A stretch of DNA of 64,000 bases from Galaxea fascicularis. Lineage: Eukaryota; Cnidaria; Anthozoa; Scleractinia; Euphylliidae. Shown here piece after piece: positions 42,301 to 51,600 of the stretch (the stretch's first letter is position 1; every line of letters starts with the position of its first letter). The notes under the pieces were generated by a model. That model made no database searches, was not told the DNA's origin, and was given only the letters and a program-made list of their open reading frames with translations. The stretch spans positions 10,734,501-10,798,500 of the forward strand of contig OX419345.1 in the NCBI GenBank assembly GCA_948470475.1, read 5' to 3'. The position numbers and the translations under genes are program-made.

Positions 42301-45300
42301 GAACTCATTCAAGGACGTTAATGACCTCAGGTCCTCTGTTAGTTTGTTCCACATGTTTGAAGAAGTGTATCTGAAGGAGTGAAGACCATAAGTGGTTGTA
42401 TTAACGTATGGGACAACAAGTTTGCTTGATCCTCGTAGGTTGCGTTCAGCATTTCTCATTTGAAAAAGACCACGAACGTATTTCGGCATCGTTTCAAAGT
42501 GAATTGCCTAAAAACTGTTTTCATCATGTCTTGGCACCTAATACAATACAGATCACTAGTACTGAATTTGCTCAGTAGCTCCTGATAGTGCAGAGACGTC
42601 TCGTCCACAACAATCCTGAGCGCCCTTTTGTTAAGACTTTCTAATTTATTTCTATTTCGAGCCCCGCAAAAGTGCCAAACTGCCGAGCAATATCTAAAAT
42701 ATGGAACAATGAAGGCCTTATGAAGTTTACATTTTACATCTGTCGGTACTATTTTTCGAAAACGAGAAATTACATTAATTTGATTGTTGACCTTTGTACA
42801 AATGTTTTTTAAATGGGTGTTGACCTGCAGATTCTTATCAATGTTCACTCCTAAAAGGTCAATGTTGTCTTTGACCGGAATATTAATGTCATTCACTGTA
42901 AAACTAAAGGTGTAGTTTGTGTTCCCTAAAATCATTGCTTGATACTTATCCGGATTTGTAATCATACCATTCATACCAAACCATTGGTCAGCTTCGAGAA
43001 GCTGGCATTGAAGTTTCATTTCTAACTTCACTGGATGTATCCGGCCGAGGCATAAATTTGCTAATCATCAGCATAGGCATTGATACAAACTCCTTTCAGG
43101 AAGTAAAAGAGATCATTCATAAATATATTGAAGAAAAGAGGTCCAAGGACGGATCCCTGAGGTACCCCTTTTATAACCTGCAGCCAAGAAGAAAATTTGT
43201 CGCCTACTTTAAGGGCCCGATTACATGGCGAATTTCAGCCCGGGCTGAAATTTCAGCCCGGTTAACCGGGCTGAAATTTCATCCCGGCTTCTGAAACAAA
43301 TCCTCTGAAAATCAAATCGTCGATTACATGAGATTTTTTCAGCCCGGGCTGAACTGCGCCCCGGGCTGAAAAAATCTCATGTAATCGAAAAGAAATTTCA
43401 GCCCGGGCTGAAAAGCAGGAAATAACATGGCTGCCTGATTTTCCCGAGACTCTTCGCGCCAAATTTCATATTTGGTGCCGAGACTAATATTTCAGCCCGG
43501 GCTGAAGTTCATCATGTAATCGCAACAAAATTTCAGCCCGGGCTGAAATTCGCCATGTAATCGGGCCCTAACTCTCTGTGATCTTCCAGACAAATAGTTT
43601 CGCAACAGAGCAACGCCGTGTTCGGCCACTCCATACGCCTTCAACTTAGCTAGCAACAACTCGTGTGGTACACAATCAAAGGCCTTTGAAAGGTCTAAAG
43701 ATATCACAGCAACCAGTTCTTTATTATCTAAGCCAGCCCTCCAATCTTCTGTTAGACACAGCAGTGTGCTCTCACAGCTATGATTCTTGCGATATGCAGA
43801 AATGAAGTCAGACAATATATCTTTGAAATATACCGATAATTGATCAGACAAGACTCTCTCGTAGATGTTATTTAAAATGGGTGGTACCGTCACCGGTCGA
43901 TAATTCTTCTAGTTAAGTTCGTCTTCTTTTTTATATAACGGTGTTACTTGGCCCATTTTCCACCTGACCGGATAACAACACAAGATGATTGAGGAATTGA
44001 TGATTTTTGACACTGGAAGCGCTATAACAGGAGCAGATAATTTGAGTAGCGTCGGATGTAGCATATCATGACCACAAGATTTGCGACTGTTTATAGAAGA
44101 TAGTAAGAGATCCACCTGAGATGGATTCACAAGATCAAAGTTGAAAGTTTCCCTTTCCACCTTATTGTGCATTATTTCTCTGATACTTGGATGTTCAAGG
44201 AAATCTGTACCATATTCCATTTCCGTGATCTCATTTGCATCTTCCAGAATGTTTACAAAATAATCATTAAGCTCAGCAAGAATTGGTCAATCACAACGAC
44301 GTAAACAACGCAACGAACCAATCAGAATTTGAAGCAAATACAATGTACGTACCCGGCGTCAAGCGCGGGAAAATGGATGTGGGCACGTGACGATTGGGGC
44401 AGTGGGTCAAATAGAGTCAGTTTTGATAATCATTCTTATTATATCTCTCGGTTAGTACGCACGCTGTGATTGATCAATCTTGAAAAATTGATTAATTGAA
44501 AATTTCCTTTCCCGCGCGCCCGATTAACCTCAGATATAATAAATATCTTACTAACCTCGTTTTCTCGGTCCGTACTGTAAGTTACGGATCCTTAAACGGA
44601 CGGGAAAAAACTCGGTCCGTAACTTACAGTCCGGACCTCAAACTCGGTTAGTAAGAGGTATGTAGAGCGAAGTAAAGCGAAACCGATTCAACGCAAATTG
44701 TTTTCGGCAAAAATAAAAACTGCTTTAATGCAAGGTAATTACTGAACACCGTTCGGCTACACACGTTAAAACTTTGGCGCGAGTATTAAACTGCTGCTGT
44801 TAAAGTAGCACTTAACCTTAGTTACGATTATGATAGCAGTTGAGACAAGATAACGAGACCTTTTGAGCTCTAACTAATATATCTTGTTTGTCCCGCAGGC
44901 GATGGCTCTGAATCGAGGCCCAGTAAACCACCTCCTGGTGCGCGCATTCTCAAACGCCAGGCATCAACTGTCAAGTCGAACTTAGATCGGGTGTCCCGAG
45001 AGAAACAGCATCTACAAGATGAGGTGGAGTCTTTAAGGCGATACCTGCTTAAACGAAGAGATTCTGCCATGGACCTCACAAAAAAGCGCTCCCGAGGGAG
45101 CCTCAAAAGGGACTCCGCCTCAGAAGTAGAGAGTCACTTGGAAGGAATAAAAACCTTACAAGCCTTGCTGGGAAAATCCGACGAACAGCTCCGACAGTCG
45201 AACGAGATAATTTCCCGACTCGAGGCGGTTAATGATGAGACAGAAGAAAAACTTCGAGAATACGAACTGCTCAAAGATGACTTGCGACGTGCTGTTCAGA

Positions 45301-45770
45301 TAGCAAATAATTTCGCGATGGAGGAACAACAGAAAGCAGAACAACTTGCACAACGGAACGAAGACTTACTCAAACAAATTGAAGTTATGAAAAAGGCGGG
45401 AGCTTTACTGGGTCAAAAGGACGTGAATGACGATTCAAAAGAAATGTTTGCCCCAAAACCCAAACCCAAACTGCAGCTAAAAGGAAGTAAAACTTATAAT
45501 CGCAATATCAGCGAGGATGACTACGAAGACGATGAAAGTAACTTGACAACAGAAGGTGAATCAGATTTTTATTCTTCGCGTCATTCCAGCATCAATAGTG
45601 AATCAGATTTTGTAAGAAGCCCAGGGGATTACTCGCCACGTGACATGAATTCTAGTGTGGCATCACTGAATGGAGAGGAAGACATAAAGAACCAAGATAC
45701 AGAGACTGAAGGCACCAGTCAGCACAGCTCTACAGTGGATACTTCAGACACTGACGACGATAAGGAATAA
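25192..45770 (+). CDS. Large coiled-coil, low-complexity protein (unrecognised)
   Basis: Gene-level entry; exons are listed separately. Seven exons joined by GT-AG introns with matching phases give 1600 codons including the stop (1641 codons-minus-stop with the candidate cassette exon at 34677-34802). The N-terminal third is Ser/Pro/Gln-rich and basic. Residues about 495-1310 are mainly heptad-rich coiled coil with an acidic insert and four 28-residue repeats. The C-terminal 290 residues are a further coiled coil ending in an acidic, Ser-rich tail. There is no membrane segment, and I see no catalytic motif. A cytoskeletal or organelle-tethering scaffold would fit this architecture, but that is a guess. 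The first exon is the least certain part. Introns are up to 6 kb and hold SINE, MITE and LINE insertions. Confidence 0.8.
25279..31326 (+). other. First intron of the coiled-coil gene
   Basis: A 6-kb stretch holding a tRNA-headed SINE (26436-26733) and a CTTATT/CTTCCT microsatellite (about 25875-25928). A YY1-like CAAGATGGC on the minus strand (28866-28874) is followed by a 29-codon frame without a good donor. Two overlapping frames near 30572-30873, one with CPKC and CSWC pairs, have no family match I recognise. No exon can be supported. Confidence 0.45.
26436..26733 (+). repeat. tRNA-headed SINE with GATTT tail
   Basis: It starts GGGGAGCAAGGATAGCGCAG (Box A region TAGCGCAGTGG) with Box B-like GGGTTCAAGCC about 40 bp on. 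The body is about 200 bp and the tail is TTGATTTGATTTGATTTGG. The head is closely similar to the SINE at 61826-61928 on the other strand. Confidence 0.85.
31327..31540 (+). CDS. Coiled-coil gene exon 2
   Basis: A 214-nt exon, acceptor TGTGTCAG, donor GTAAGC. It encodes a basic segment (RFVKEKRLKEKYVNASERW), an acidic patch (SDDESGVELEG) and KKRSSWRFAAMFTKSPSA. Charged and Ser-rich; no known domain. Confidence 0.75.
31541..32002 (+). other. Intron
   Basis: A 462-nt intron. The reading frame of exon 2 runs on to a stop at 31621-31623, so retention would truncate the protein. Nothing else seen. Confidence 0.6.
32003..32905 (+). CDS. Coiled-coil gene exon 3, Ser/Pro/Gln-rich
   Basis: A 903-nt exon (acceptor CCTTACAG, donor GTACTT), phase 1 in and out. 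It encodes a disordered region of about 300 residues. A short motif recurs as VSIPFQVQ and VSICVPFQV, followed by polar sequence, which could be a binding repeat. The frame continues 40 codons into the intron, which is not coding in the spliced form. Confidence 0.8.
32906..35979 (+). other. Intron with a candidate cassette exon and a microsatellite
   Basis: A 3.07-kb intron. An ATT repeat followed by GATGAT units lies at about 33280-33355. The candidate exon at 34677-34802 is listed separately. Nothing else recognised. Confidence 0.55.
34677..34802 (+). CDS. Candidate cassette exon of the coiled-coil gene
   Basis: A 126-nt open segment between a good acceptor (TTTTCACTCAACAG) and a donor GTAAAT, phase 1 in and out, so it can be included or skipped without changing the frame. 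It encodes a Lys/Ser/Thr-rich stretch (SRNKKVTKDSLKTMGKEASK) like the neighbouring exon. The antisense 117-codon frame over it is probably a shadow. Confidence 0.45.
35980..36202 (+). CDS. Coiled-coil gene exon 4, basic and proline-rich
   Basis: A 223-nt exon (acceptor CCTAAAG, donor GTACGT) encoding KQRSKSFNAGDRVKLAPSPT, then a Gly/Pro/Thr/Ser run and basic RRHAMSKDMIKKRPSDLKKH. Several SPxxP-like sites could be phosphorylated or bind SH3 domains (inference). Confidence 0.75.
36405..36777. mobile_element. MITE with GAGGCCCTGTTAGGGG ends
   Basis: Inverted ends GAGGCCCTGTTAGGGG and CCCCTAACAGGGCCTC, flanked by a perfect 6-bp duplication TTATGT (36399-36404 and 36778-36783). Inside, TTTTAGGGATAAGGGATAAC-like units recur on the left and AATTTTAGGGATA on the right, with a C run next to the right end. 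373 bp, no coding capacity. Confidence 0.75.
36933..36988 (+). CDS. Coiled-coil gene exon 5
   Basis: A 56-nt micro-exon (acceptor TCTTGCAG, donor GTATGC) encoding VHNKKKFPGGSANDPSAT. It is supported mainly by strong splice sites and by phases that fit both neighbours. Confidence 0.65.
37448..39892 (+). CDS. Coiled-coil gene exon 6, main coiled coil
   Basis: A 2445-nt exon (acceptor TCAACAG, donor GTAAG) encoding about 815 residues. Long heptad-rich stretches such as ETLKSKVKDLEQENNKLKEK show parallel coiled-coil character. Landmarks are an acidic block near 38727-38820, a Ser/Tyr-rich SESEYSYSSDRTEGEEESDS at about 38923-38982, a second coiled coil to 39300, and four tandem 28-residue repeats at 39349-39684. 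The exon's large size and the absence of internal stops make it the firmest part of the gene. Confidence 0.88.
39349..39684 (+). repeat. Four tandem 84-bp coding repeats
   Basis: Four in-frame 28-codon units with the core E-L/M-x-K/T-I-I/V-A-x-A/T-Q-S-F/L-T followed by a polar Glu/Asn/Lys/Ser spacer, ending before SDASLSS. The first and fourth copies are the most diverged. The core looks like a short amphipathic helix. Confidence 0.85.
40283..40400. repeat. Foldback repeat
   Basis: Left arm ATCGCATG plus GTAAAATTAAGGATTAATCA; right arm the inverse, ending ACATGCGAT. A 118-bp imperfect palindrome that is probably a MITE remnant. Confidence 0.6.
40481..41475. mobile_element. TTAA-type MITE with long arms and nested foldback
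   Basis: It begins AGTGCCTATGAAGTAAAAAA after TTAA (40477-40480) and ends in the inverse before TTCA (41476-41479, one change from TTAA). The arms reach about 300 bp and include GTTACCATGGCAACAG with its inverse. The middle (about 40917-41222) contains a second foldback with TATTATATGGAG ends and a strong hairpin at 41131-41216. It shares AGTGCCTAT ends with the MITE at 15949-16367. Confidence 0.7.
41131..41216. repeat. Strong hairpin inside the MITE
   Basis: Arms containing GAAGATATGAATTTTATGTTC and its exact inverse are separated by about 9 bases, with further pairing of ATTACACG and CGTGTAAT outside. Confidence 0.75.
42099..42130. repeat. CATA microsatellite, LINE tail
   Basis: About eight CATA units directly after the LINE 3' UTR. 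On the LINE strand this reads TATG repeats, the simple-repeat tail type typical of CR1/L2-like elements. Confidence 0.8.
42131..44280 (-). mobile_element. 5'-truncated CR1/L2-like LINE
   Basis: Decayed ORF2 on the minus strand. Segments in order: LLSSINSRKSCGHDMLHPTL (about 44090), VTPLYKKEDELN then a TAG, VPPILNNIYERVLSDQL and ISLDLSKAFDCVPHELLLAK (about 43700), then an interruption by a MITE, GVPQGSVLGPLFF and NAYADD followed by a TAG (about 43060), and a C-terminal region ending at 42241. Two in-frame stops and truncation near 44280 show it is dead. Confidence 0.88.
43213..43568. mobile_element. Harbinger-like MITE nested in the LINE
   Basis: A 356-bp element with inverted ends GGGCCCGATTACATGGCGAA, flanked by TAA (43210-43212 and 43569-43571). 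GGGCC ends and a 3-bp TAA duplication are PIF/Harbinger features. It contains five perfect copies of the palindrome TTCAGCCCGGGCTGAA plus degenerate ones. Removing the element with one TAA restores the LINE reading frame across the site. Confidence 0.85.
44553..44655. repeat. Hairpin repeat
   Basis: CTCGGTCCGTACTGTAAGTT and its inverse with GTCCGTAACTTACAGTCCG, the arms separated by about 30 bases. The outer TTACTAACC / GGTTAGTAAG also pair. Probably a dispersed foldback element. Confidence 0.6.
44899..45770 (+). CDS. Coiled-coil gene last exon
   Basis: An 872-nt exon (acceptor TCCCGCAG) ending in TAA at 45768-45770. It encodes PSKPPPGARILKRQAS, then a coiled coil (REKQHLQDEVESLRRYLLKR... 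to about residue 150) and an acidic Ser/Asp-rich tail (SSTVDTSDTDDDKE). It is joined in phase to exon 6 across a 5-kb intron. Confidence 0.85.
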
Positions 45771-47984
45771 ACGACTCACAGTGGCACTTCATTTGAACAG
45801 TTTCAAAAACTGAATAGTACAAAATACTCGACCACGAAGAATTAAGGGCAAAAATCGAGTCACAGTTGCTTGAAGAACGTATTAGCTAATACCAAATTAG
45901 TTTTGGCGTTACATTTTGACCATATGCTCTCAAATTTTACCGGAACTTGCTCGAAAGAATTTACCAGGCTTCGTCTCTGTAGTGAAAAGGTAGCTGGGTA
46001 ATTTTGAAAGTGGAAAGAATTCACTTACACAACGTTAATATTGATTGCAATTAAAAGCCGAAATTAGAGGAAACTGGCCATGGTTAATCGATAAACTTGG
46101 GTATGCCGATTTGACACCAATTCAGAGTTGGCGTAACGTTATTGTAAGCAACTGGCCACATAAAAAAACAAAACACAGTGGGAGATTCCGGTGTGGATTT
46201 CGCTTGTTGGGTAACAATGAATTTGTAGGCAAGATAGTCTACTTCTCTTAAAGATTTATGTCTGGAATTTAACCTGACATAATCAGTTTTAATAGCCTGG
46301 GTTCGATCTCCTGTTTTCTCTTCCAGTTGAATACATAGCAGTTCATGGCCTTGTGCTAACTGGCTGGTAAATTAGCTTTGGCACTCGGTAACTGCACACG
46401 AGGACTCCGTATCAAATTCTTTTGCTATTCACGTTACTACAGATCATTCAAAACTAACGATAATGCTTAAATGATTCCCCCAAATAAAAAAAATTGACAT
46501 TAAAGATACGTCTCATACGAGTCTTGGGTAAGTTTGGTTATTTGCGGGGTAGAGAAGAAATGAAAGGGTGGACTACTTGCAGTTCTATTCTGGAGATTGG
46601 AACAAGGAGAACAGAGGGAAGCGCCTTACGCAGACCTTCTCAGGGGTTCGTCATGCGTTCTTGACCCCTCGTGGAGGACGAACACGAGACGAAACCCAAA
46701 GAAAATCTACGCGGGAGGTTATCCCAAACCCTGCTTCGGCTCGTTCGTTACGCGTTTCAGAATTTTCACGCGCCGCGCCGCTCCGCTCGACTTTTCAGAA
46801 AACTAAGTCGAGAAGAGAAGCTTCCTGGGTCCCAGTTGAACAGACCATATGCGCGTACGGTGACTGAAAGATATCCAGCTATCTAAATTTCTTAAAACGT
46901 TAGGCCTTCCCTTCGTGGTGAAATAACGAATAACAAAAGTACACCCCCGTACTTTAAGATGGAAGTCACGTTAGTTAATAAAATGGGACCTCTTCTCTGC
47001 CAAAGTTCTAAAATCAACTGCAATCAGTAAATGCTCAAGGTACTATAGTTTTTTTGACATACTAGCGTCAAACTGACGGCAACAGTAAGGTCAAAGTTAC
47101 GTTTATTGAATGTAATCCATCTGCATTAACGAATAGTATAACTCATTCAACTATTTGCTATACAATAAGACCCAGTGATGTCCGTTATTGCGACATTACT
47201 TAATGAGAAGCATATAAAATGTGTGTTTTGAATAACAAGATGAATGGACGACGATAAATGGTGCGAAAGAAATAAGAATTATTCGTTAAGCCGTAAAGCG
47301 CGATTTTGTTATGGCTATTAAAAGACTGAATAAAAATTACTAATAATCTTTCGACAGACCTTGGTTCAGTCATTAATCGATAAGATAGCTCGTTTGATTA
47401 TGTGGAACCGGGTTCCTTCACAAGCAGTAAAAACCATTAACCCTATCTTTGATTTCAGAAGCCTAAATGTTCGAGTTTGATACTTAAATACCAGGCCCAT
47501 GTAGCAAGGCTAACGTATAACTGGGGCGGAGCAAGTTGACCAAGCAAAGCTACCCCCATCCCACCCACCCCGTCGTAGACGTAATTGATAAGGGAGTTTA
47601 AGGTGACATGACTACGACGCAAGGGTTATTTAGGGAAATCATTTTTTAACTTCCATAAATTTAAGTGGGGGCGGAGGGGGTCTCAAGTCCCCCTGCCACG
47701 GGCCCGACCACACACAATAGTTTCAAATACTTTTCTCCTTGTACATTAATGATTATAAAATGTTAGCATTTCCTCTTTATTCCCTTGACGCCAGTGTCGC
47801 AATTCACCGCTGAGAAAATATGGCACGTGACAGAAGGCGGCACGCGACACATCTCCTTAAAAGGGGTACTTTATTCGAAGCTGGTTGAGGTAGGAGCTCA
47901 AACCTGGGTTAGTCACAAGCTCCTTCCATGAAGAAAACTTACTCAGAATTCTACTGAACATTCTCACCATTAGTGCATGTTATG

Positions 47985-48123
47985 TACTTATTGGCTGAGT
48001 GGGAAGGCCGGAAGGGAAAATATTTGGCTCGAGGTGATGGCGTACGGACCGAGCAAGGTCCGTGCGCCATGACCGAGAGCCAAATCTCTTCCCGTCCGAC
48101 CCGACCTAACTCAGCCAATAAGT
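47985..48123. mobile_element. Foldback MITE
   Basis: An imperfect palindrome of 139 bp. The left arm starts TACTTATTGGCTGAGT and the right arm ends ACTCAGCCAATAAGTA, meeting around GTACGGACCGAGCAAGGTCC. No coding capacity. Confidence 0.7.
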
Positions 48124-48289
48124 ATTTTATCATAAGGCCTCCTTAGACTCTTCATGAGCGCGTTAAAGATGAAGTTTTTATAAAAAAGCGACTAATTCGC
48201 ACATAAAATTGACCTAATATGTTGTTTGTATTTGCTTTCTGCTTGTAAAATAAACTTACACGGTTAGACGCGACGAAATCCTCTAAAAT

Positions 48290-48425
48290 CGTATCTCGTG
48301 GGGCCGTACGTGTTCCAAGCAGGGCCGTACGGCTTTTTCCGGCCCTGCTCGCGCTAATGCGTACGGCCCTCATACGGGGATTTTCTCAATATTTTTTTAA
48401 TGAAAGCGCGCGCGGGCCCGTACGG
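48290..48425. repeat. CCGTACGG-rich repeat block
   Basis: At least four GGCCGTACG or CGTACGGCCC motifs in about 130 bp, with CGCGCGCG nearby. GC-rich against an AT-rich background. Related motifs occur in the foldback just to its left. Confidence 0.45.
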
Positions 48426-48507
48426 GTCATATGATAATAAGAGGTTTTTTCCCCATTACTTCGACGTTTCATTTGATATTAGGAGTACAGTTACTGGAAG
48501 TAAAGTT

Positions 48508-48644
48508 CTACAGTGAAGATTTAATTTCTTTAAAGCTTGTAAACCTCGAAAGCCTGAAGGGTAGCATATCATACAACACCTTCTCACCCAGTGCCATCTG
48601 GGACAGGATCTTTCCGATAACAGGTGCCATTTTAAAACCATGAC
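48508..48644 (-). CDS. PIPOX: PIPOX exon 9 (last)
   Basis: A 137-nt exon encoding [20 protein letters not shown] and ending in SFKEIKSSL then TAG. The final tripeptide SSL fits a variant type-1 peroxisomal targeting signal. Acceptor CTCTCAG. Confidence 0.93.
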
Positions 48645-51600
48645 CTGAGAGCAAATTCAAACAAGAAAAAGGAATAAAAGTCGAGGAAAATGTGACGTTC
48701 TGTTGAAGTACAGAGTCTGAAATGAAATCAGGACTTTTCCAACACCAATCGGATGGCCCGCTCTCCCTTGATCATTATACAATGGACAGTGTGCACCTCT
48801 CGCGTTGATTGGTGTAGATATGTGCGAATGAGGTCATGAGTCGAAGAAAGTAGAAAACACAATGTCACACAAATAGATTCCATTTGTCAGTGCAAGTGTA
48901 CTCTGAAAACACACAGAGGACATCAAAATGTGGTAAAGACCCTGGCATACGAGGCACATTGTTGTGGACACATTGTTGCTCATTATGTTTTTTGGGCGCG
49001 CAAACGCGCAAGACACAAAATGAATGTTGTGTGTCCATGCTGAGCAAACGGGGAAACATTTGTTGCGCGCGCGGGCAATCGGGGAAACATTTGTGTCGAC
49101 AACAATGTGTCAGCAACAATGTGTCCTCGTTTGCCAGGGCCCTAAGAACGCTAACCACGCTACTCTCTTGTGGCTCGTAGTGATGTCATCCGTGTGTTTT
49201 CCGAGTACACACGCACTGATAAATGGAATCTACTTGTTAAATCTTGTTCACAATATTCGCCATGTAGCATACCATTTACTTACCTGAGAACCCAGCACCG
49301 ATTATGATGTTGTTGAATTCAGGGTGTCTATCCAACACAAACAACTGATCAGGAGTTACCTAAAGCCATGACAACATTTCATTTGTTAGAGTCATGGAAC
49401 AGCCTGGCTTTATGATACACGTGGAAACAAATTTAAAATACTGGCATCAGTGCACACAAGAATTAACATTTTCATAGAAAAAACTATGAAATCACGGAGA
49501 GTCAACAATTTTTTTCCTACCACTTTCAAACTGCAATATCTTTCCGGTGTTGCTATTGATAACTTACAGAATACAAACAGGTTTCTATAATGCTTGGTTG
49601 TGCTTTCACACCAGGAAAGTAAGCTTTAATGAGCTCAGCAACTTTGTCGATGTAAACCTGACCCTGTTGCTTGGAAGGAACATCCCTGAAATCAGGGTGA
49701 TTTATCTCTGCGCCCTTATGAGGACAAATCTGGAGATAAAAAGAATTGGACTCATTACCCGTATTTACATTTTGGGTGACTCAGATGTCAACGGAGTCAC
49801 ACTTGGACATGTTTGAATAAAAAAAAAAAACCGGAAAGACTACTGACTAAATATGTCTTCCGATCACTTTTTGTCCCCTCTCTACAATTCCAACTAAAAT
49901 CGCAGAGGACATGGGTCTGACTACTGCACAAGCCTGAATGTTTTTCAGGCTTTATTTTCACTACTGCTCAACAGTGGTGTTCAAGACTGCGATGATAACT
50001 CACATCCTCATTTTAAAATAGTCTAAAATACTGCTGAGTAGATAAGTATTACAAACAATAAATTCTGACAGTTTATATAAGTTCTGTGCAAAATCTACCC
50101 AAAAAATACTACACACAGCTCTTTCAAAAATGTCAATAATTCAGAGTCAATAACAAATCTAAAACACCATACTTGATCGCATTTTTAAAGTCTGAATAGA
50201 GTTTGAAATTTACATGTCAGTCTTGAACATCATGAGCTAGATTTCAGACTTCCTATGGGAATACCCTTCATTTATTGTCAAATGTTGCAGTGTTTAACGT
50301 TTTCAGAGTAATCATCAAGAGTTCATTCAAATGCTAGACATTACAAAGAGGAATTCAAATGTTCATTCTCTGAAATACTGGTCACGAGTGATGCAGACTG
50401 ACTGTGACATGATGTTATTGAAAAACCTAAACATAACAATTTGCCCTAAGAAAATCTTATTTTCTCCAAATTGGTTGTCATTTTTCACAATAACTGTAAG
50501 TACACATTTTCTGACATGTATTAACCTATGTCTTTGGTGAACTGGCTTATTACATTTAGTAGAAAGGAAGGGAAAGGAAAAGGACCAATGAACAAAAGAA
50601 TCATTTATTATAGGACTCAAGAAATAATAAATTATTACGTTTTCATGGAACACCAATAATTCTGTTAAGAATTAAAACAAACAAACAAAACAAAACAAAA
50701 AACAAATGTCACTTCCAATTTCATTGGCTTTTGGAATGACCAGAACCATGGAAATTGAGGTGACAAAATGTTGCTGGCAAGAATATAATGCACCTATCAA
50801 TGTTAACCTGCAGTGGGGGAAAGGCCAGGCATAGGTGACGTAAGAAGTCTGCCCGTGGCAGGGGCTTTTGGTCATTGCGACCTGGTCTGTGGGTCGGGAC
50901 ATTTACCGTTAGTGGGAAATTTGTACTCTTTTGAACAATGACAACATCCCTGGGGTTGGGCATTTGAACGGAAAAAATGAAGAAAGGTCAAATCCCCCAC
51001 CTATGCCCCCCCCCCCTCCCCCTTAGGCTTAACATTGATAGGTGCATGATGTAAACCCTCAAGATTATACTTTGATAAGTGACCAAATGTTCCAACATAT
51101 ATAAGCAATAATTGATGTTACCTTAATGAGTCCAGGATATTCATTTATAGGGAATCCATATATATGCATGTCATTATTTCCAAGGGGTGTGCGAAATATA
51201 AATCCAGGAAATTTGTCAGCAGAGTAAAGCTGAGGTTCGTCTGCAGGCCAGTAGCAAACATCCAGTCTTTCAACCTGTAAATGATACAATGAAACTTTGA
51301 ATTTGAAGGGGATGGGGTTTCTAATATATAAATATCATGGCAACTTCTGTGGACTGGTACCACTACTAGCACTAAACGAAAGTGACCAGCATGACTTTGA
51401 AAGCAGGAAATGAAAATCCTCTCTCTGCATTCATAATAAACCCTGCCATCTAATCACAAAATAGATCACATTATTTTTTTAACATATGATTGTTACAACA
51501 CCTTTTTTTCAACACCTGTAAATTAAGAACAGAGAACTACAAACACTTACCGTGATTGGTATTTGAACACCGAGAGGTTTGAGAATGCTGTTTACCCATG

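Larger units (their letters stand above)
39893..44898 (+). other. Large intron packed with mobile elements
   Basis: A 5-kb intron holding a hairpin (40044-40072), a foldback (40283-40400), a TTAA-flanked MITE (40481-41475), a 5'-truncated LINE with nested Harbinger MITE (42131-44280) and a hairpin (44553-44655). All are listed separately. Confidence 0.75.
45771..48507. other. Intergenic stretch between convergent genes
   Basis: The 3' flanks of the coiled-coil gene and of PIPOX. AATAAA hexamers on the plus strand occur near 46485 and 47325. A GC-richer segment at 46568-46870 is open in several frames and looks like a dispersed repeat. A foldback (47985-48123) and a CCGTACGG-rich block (48290-48425) are listed separately. 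Confidence 0.5.

Noticed and set aside
46568..46867. 99-codon Arg-rich plus frame
   Set aside because: Three frames are open at once over GC-richer repeat-like sequence, with no conserved motif.
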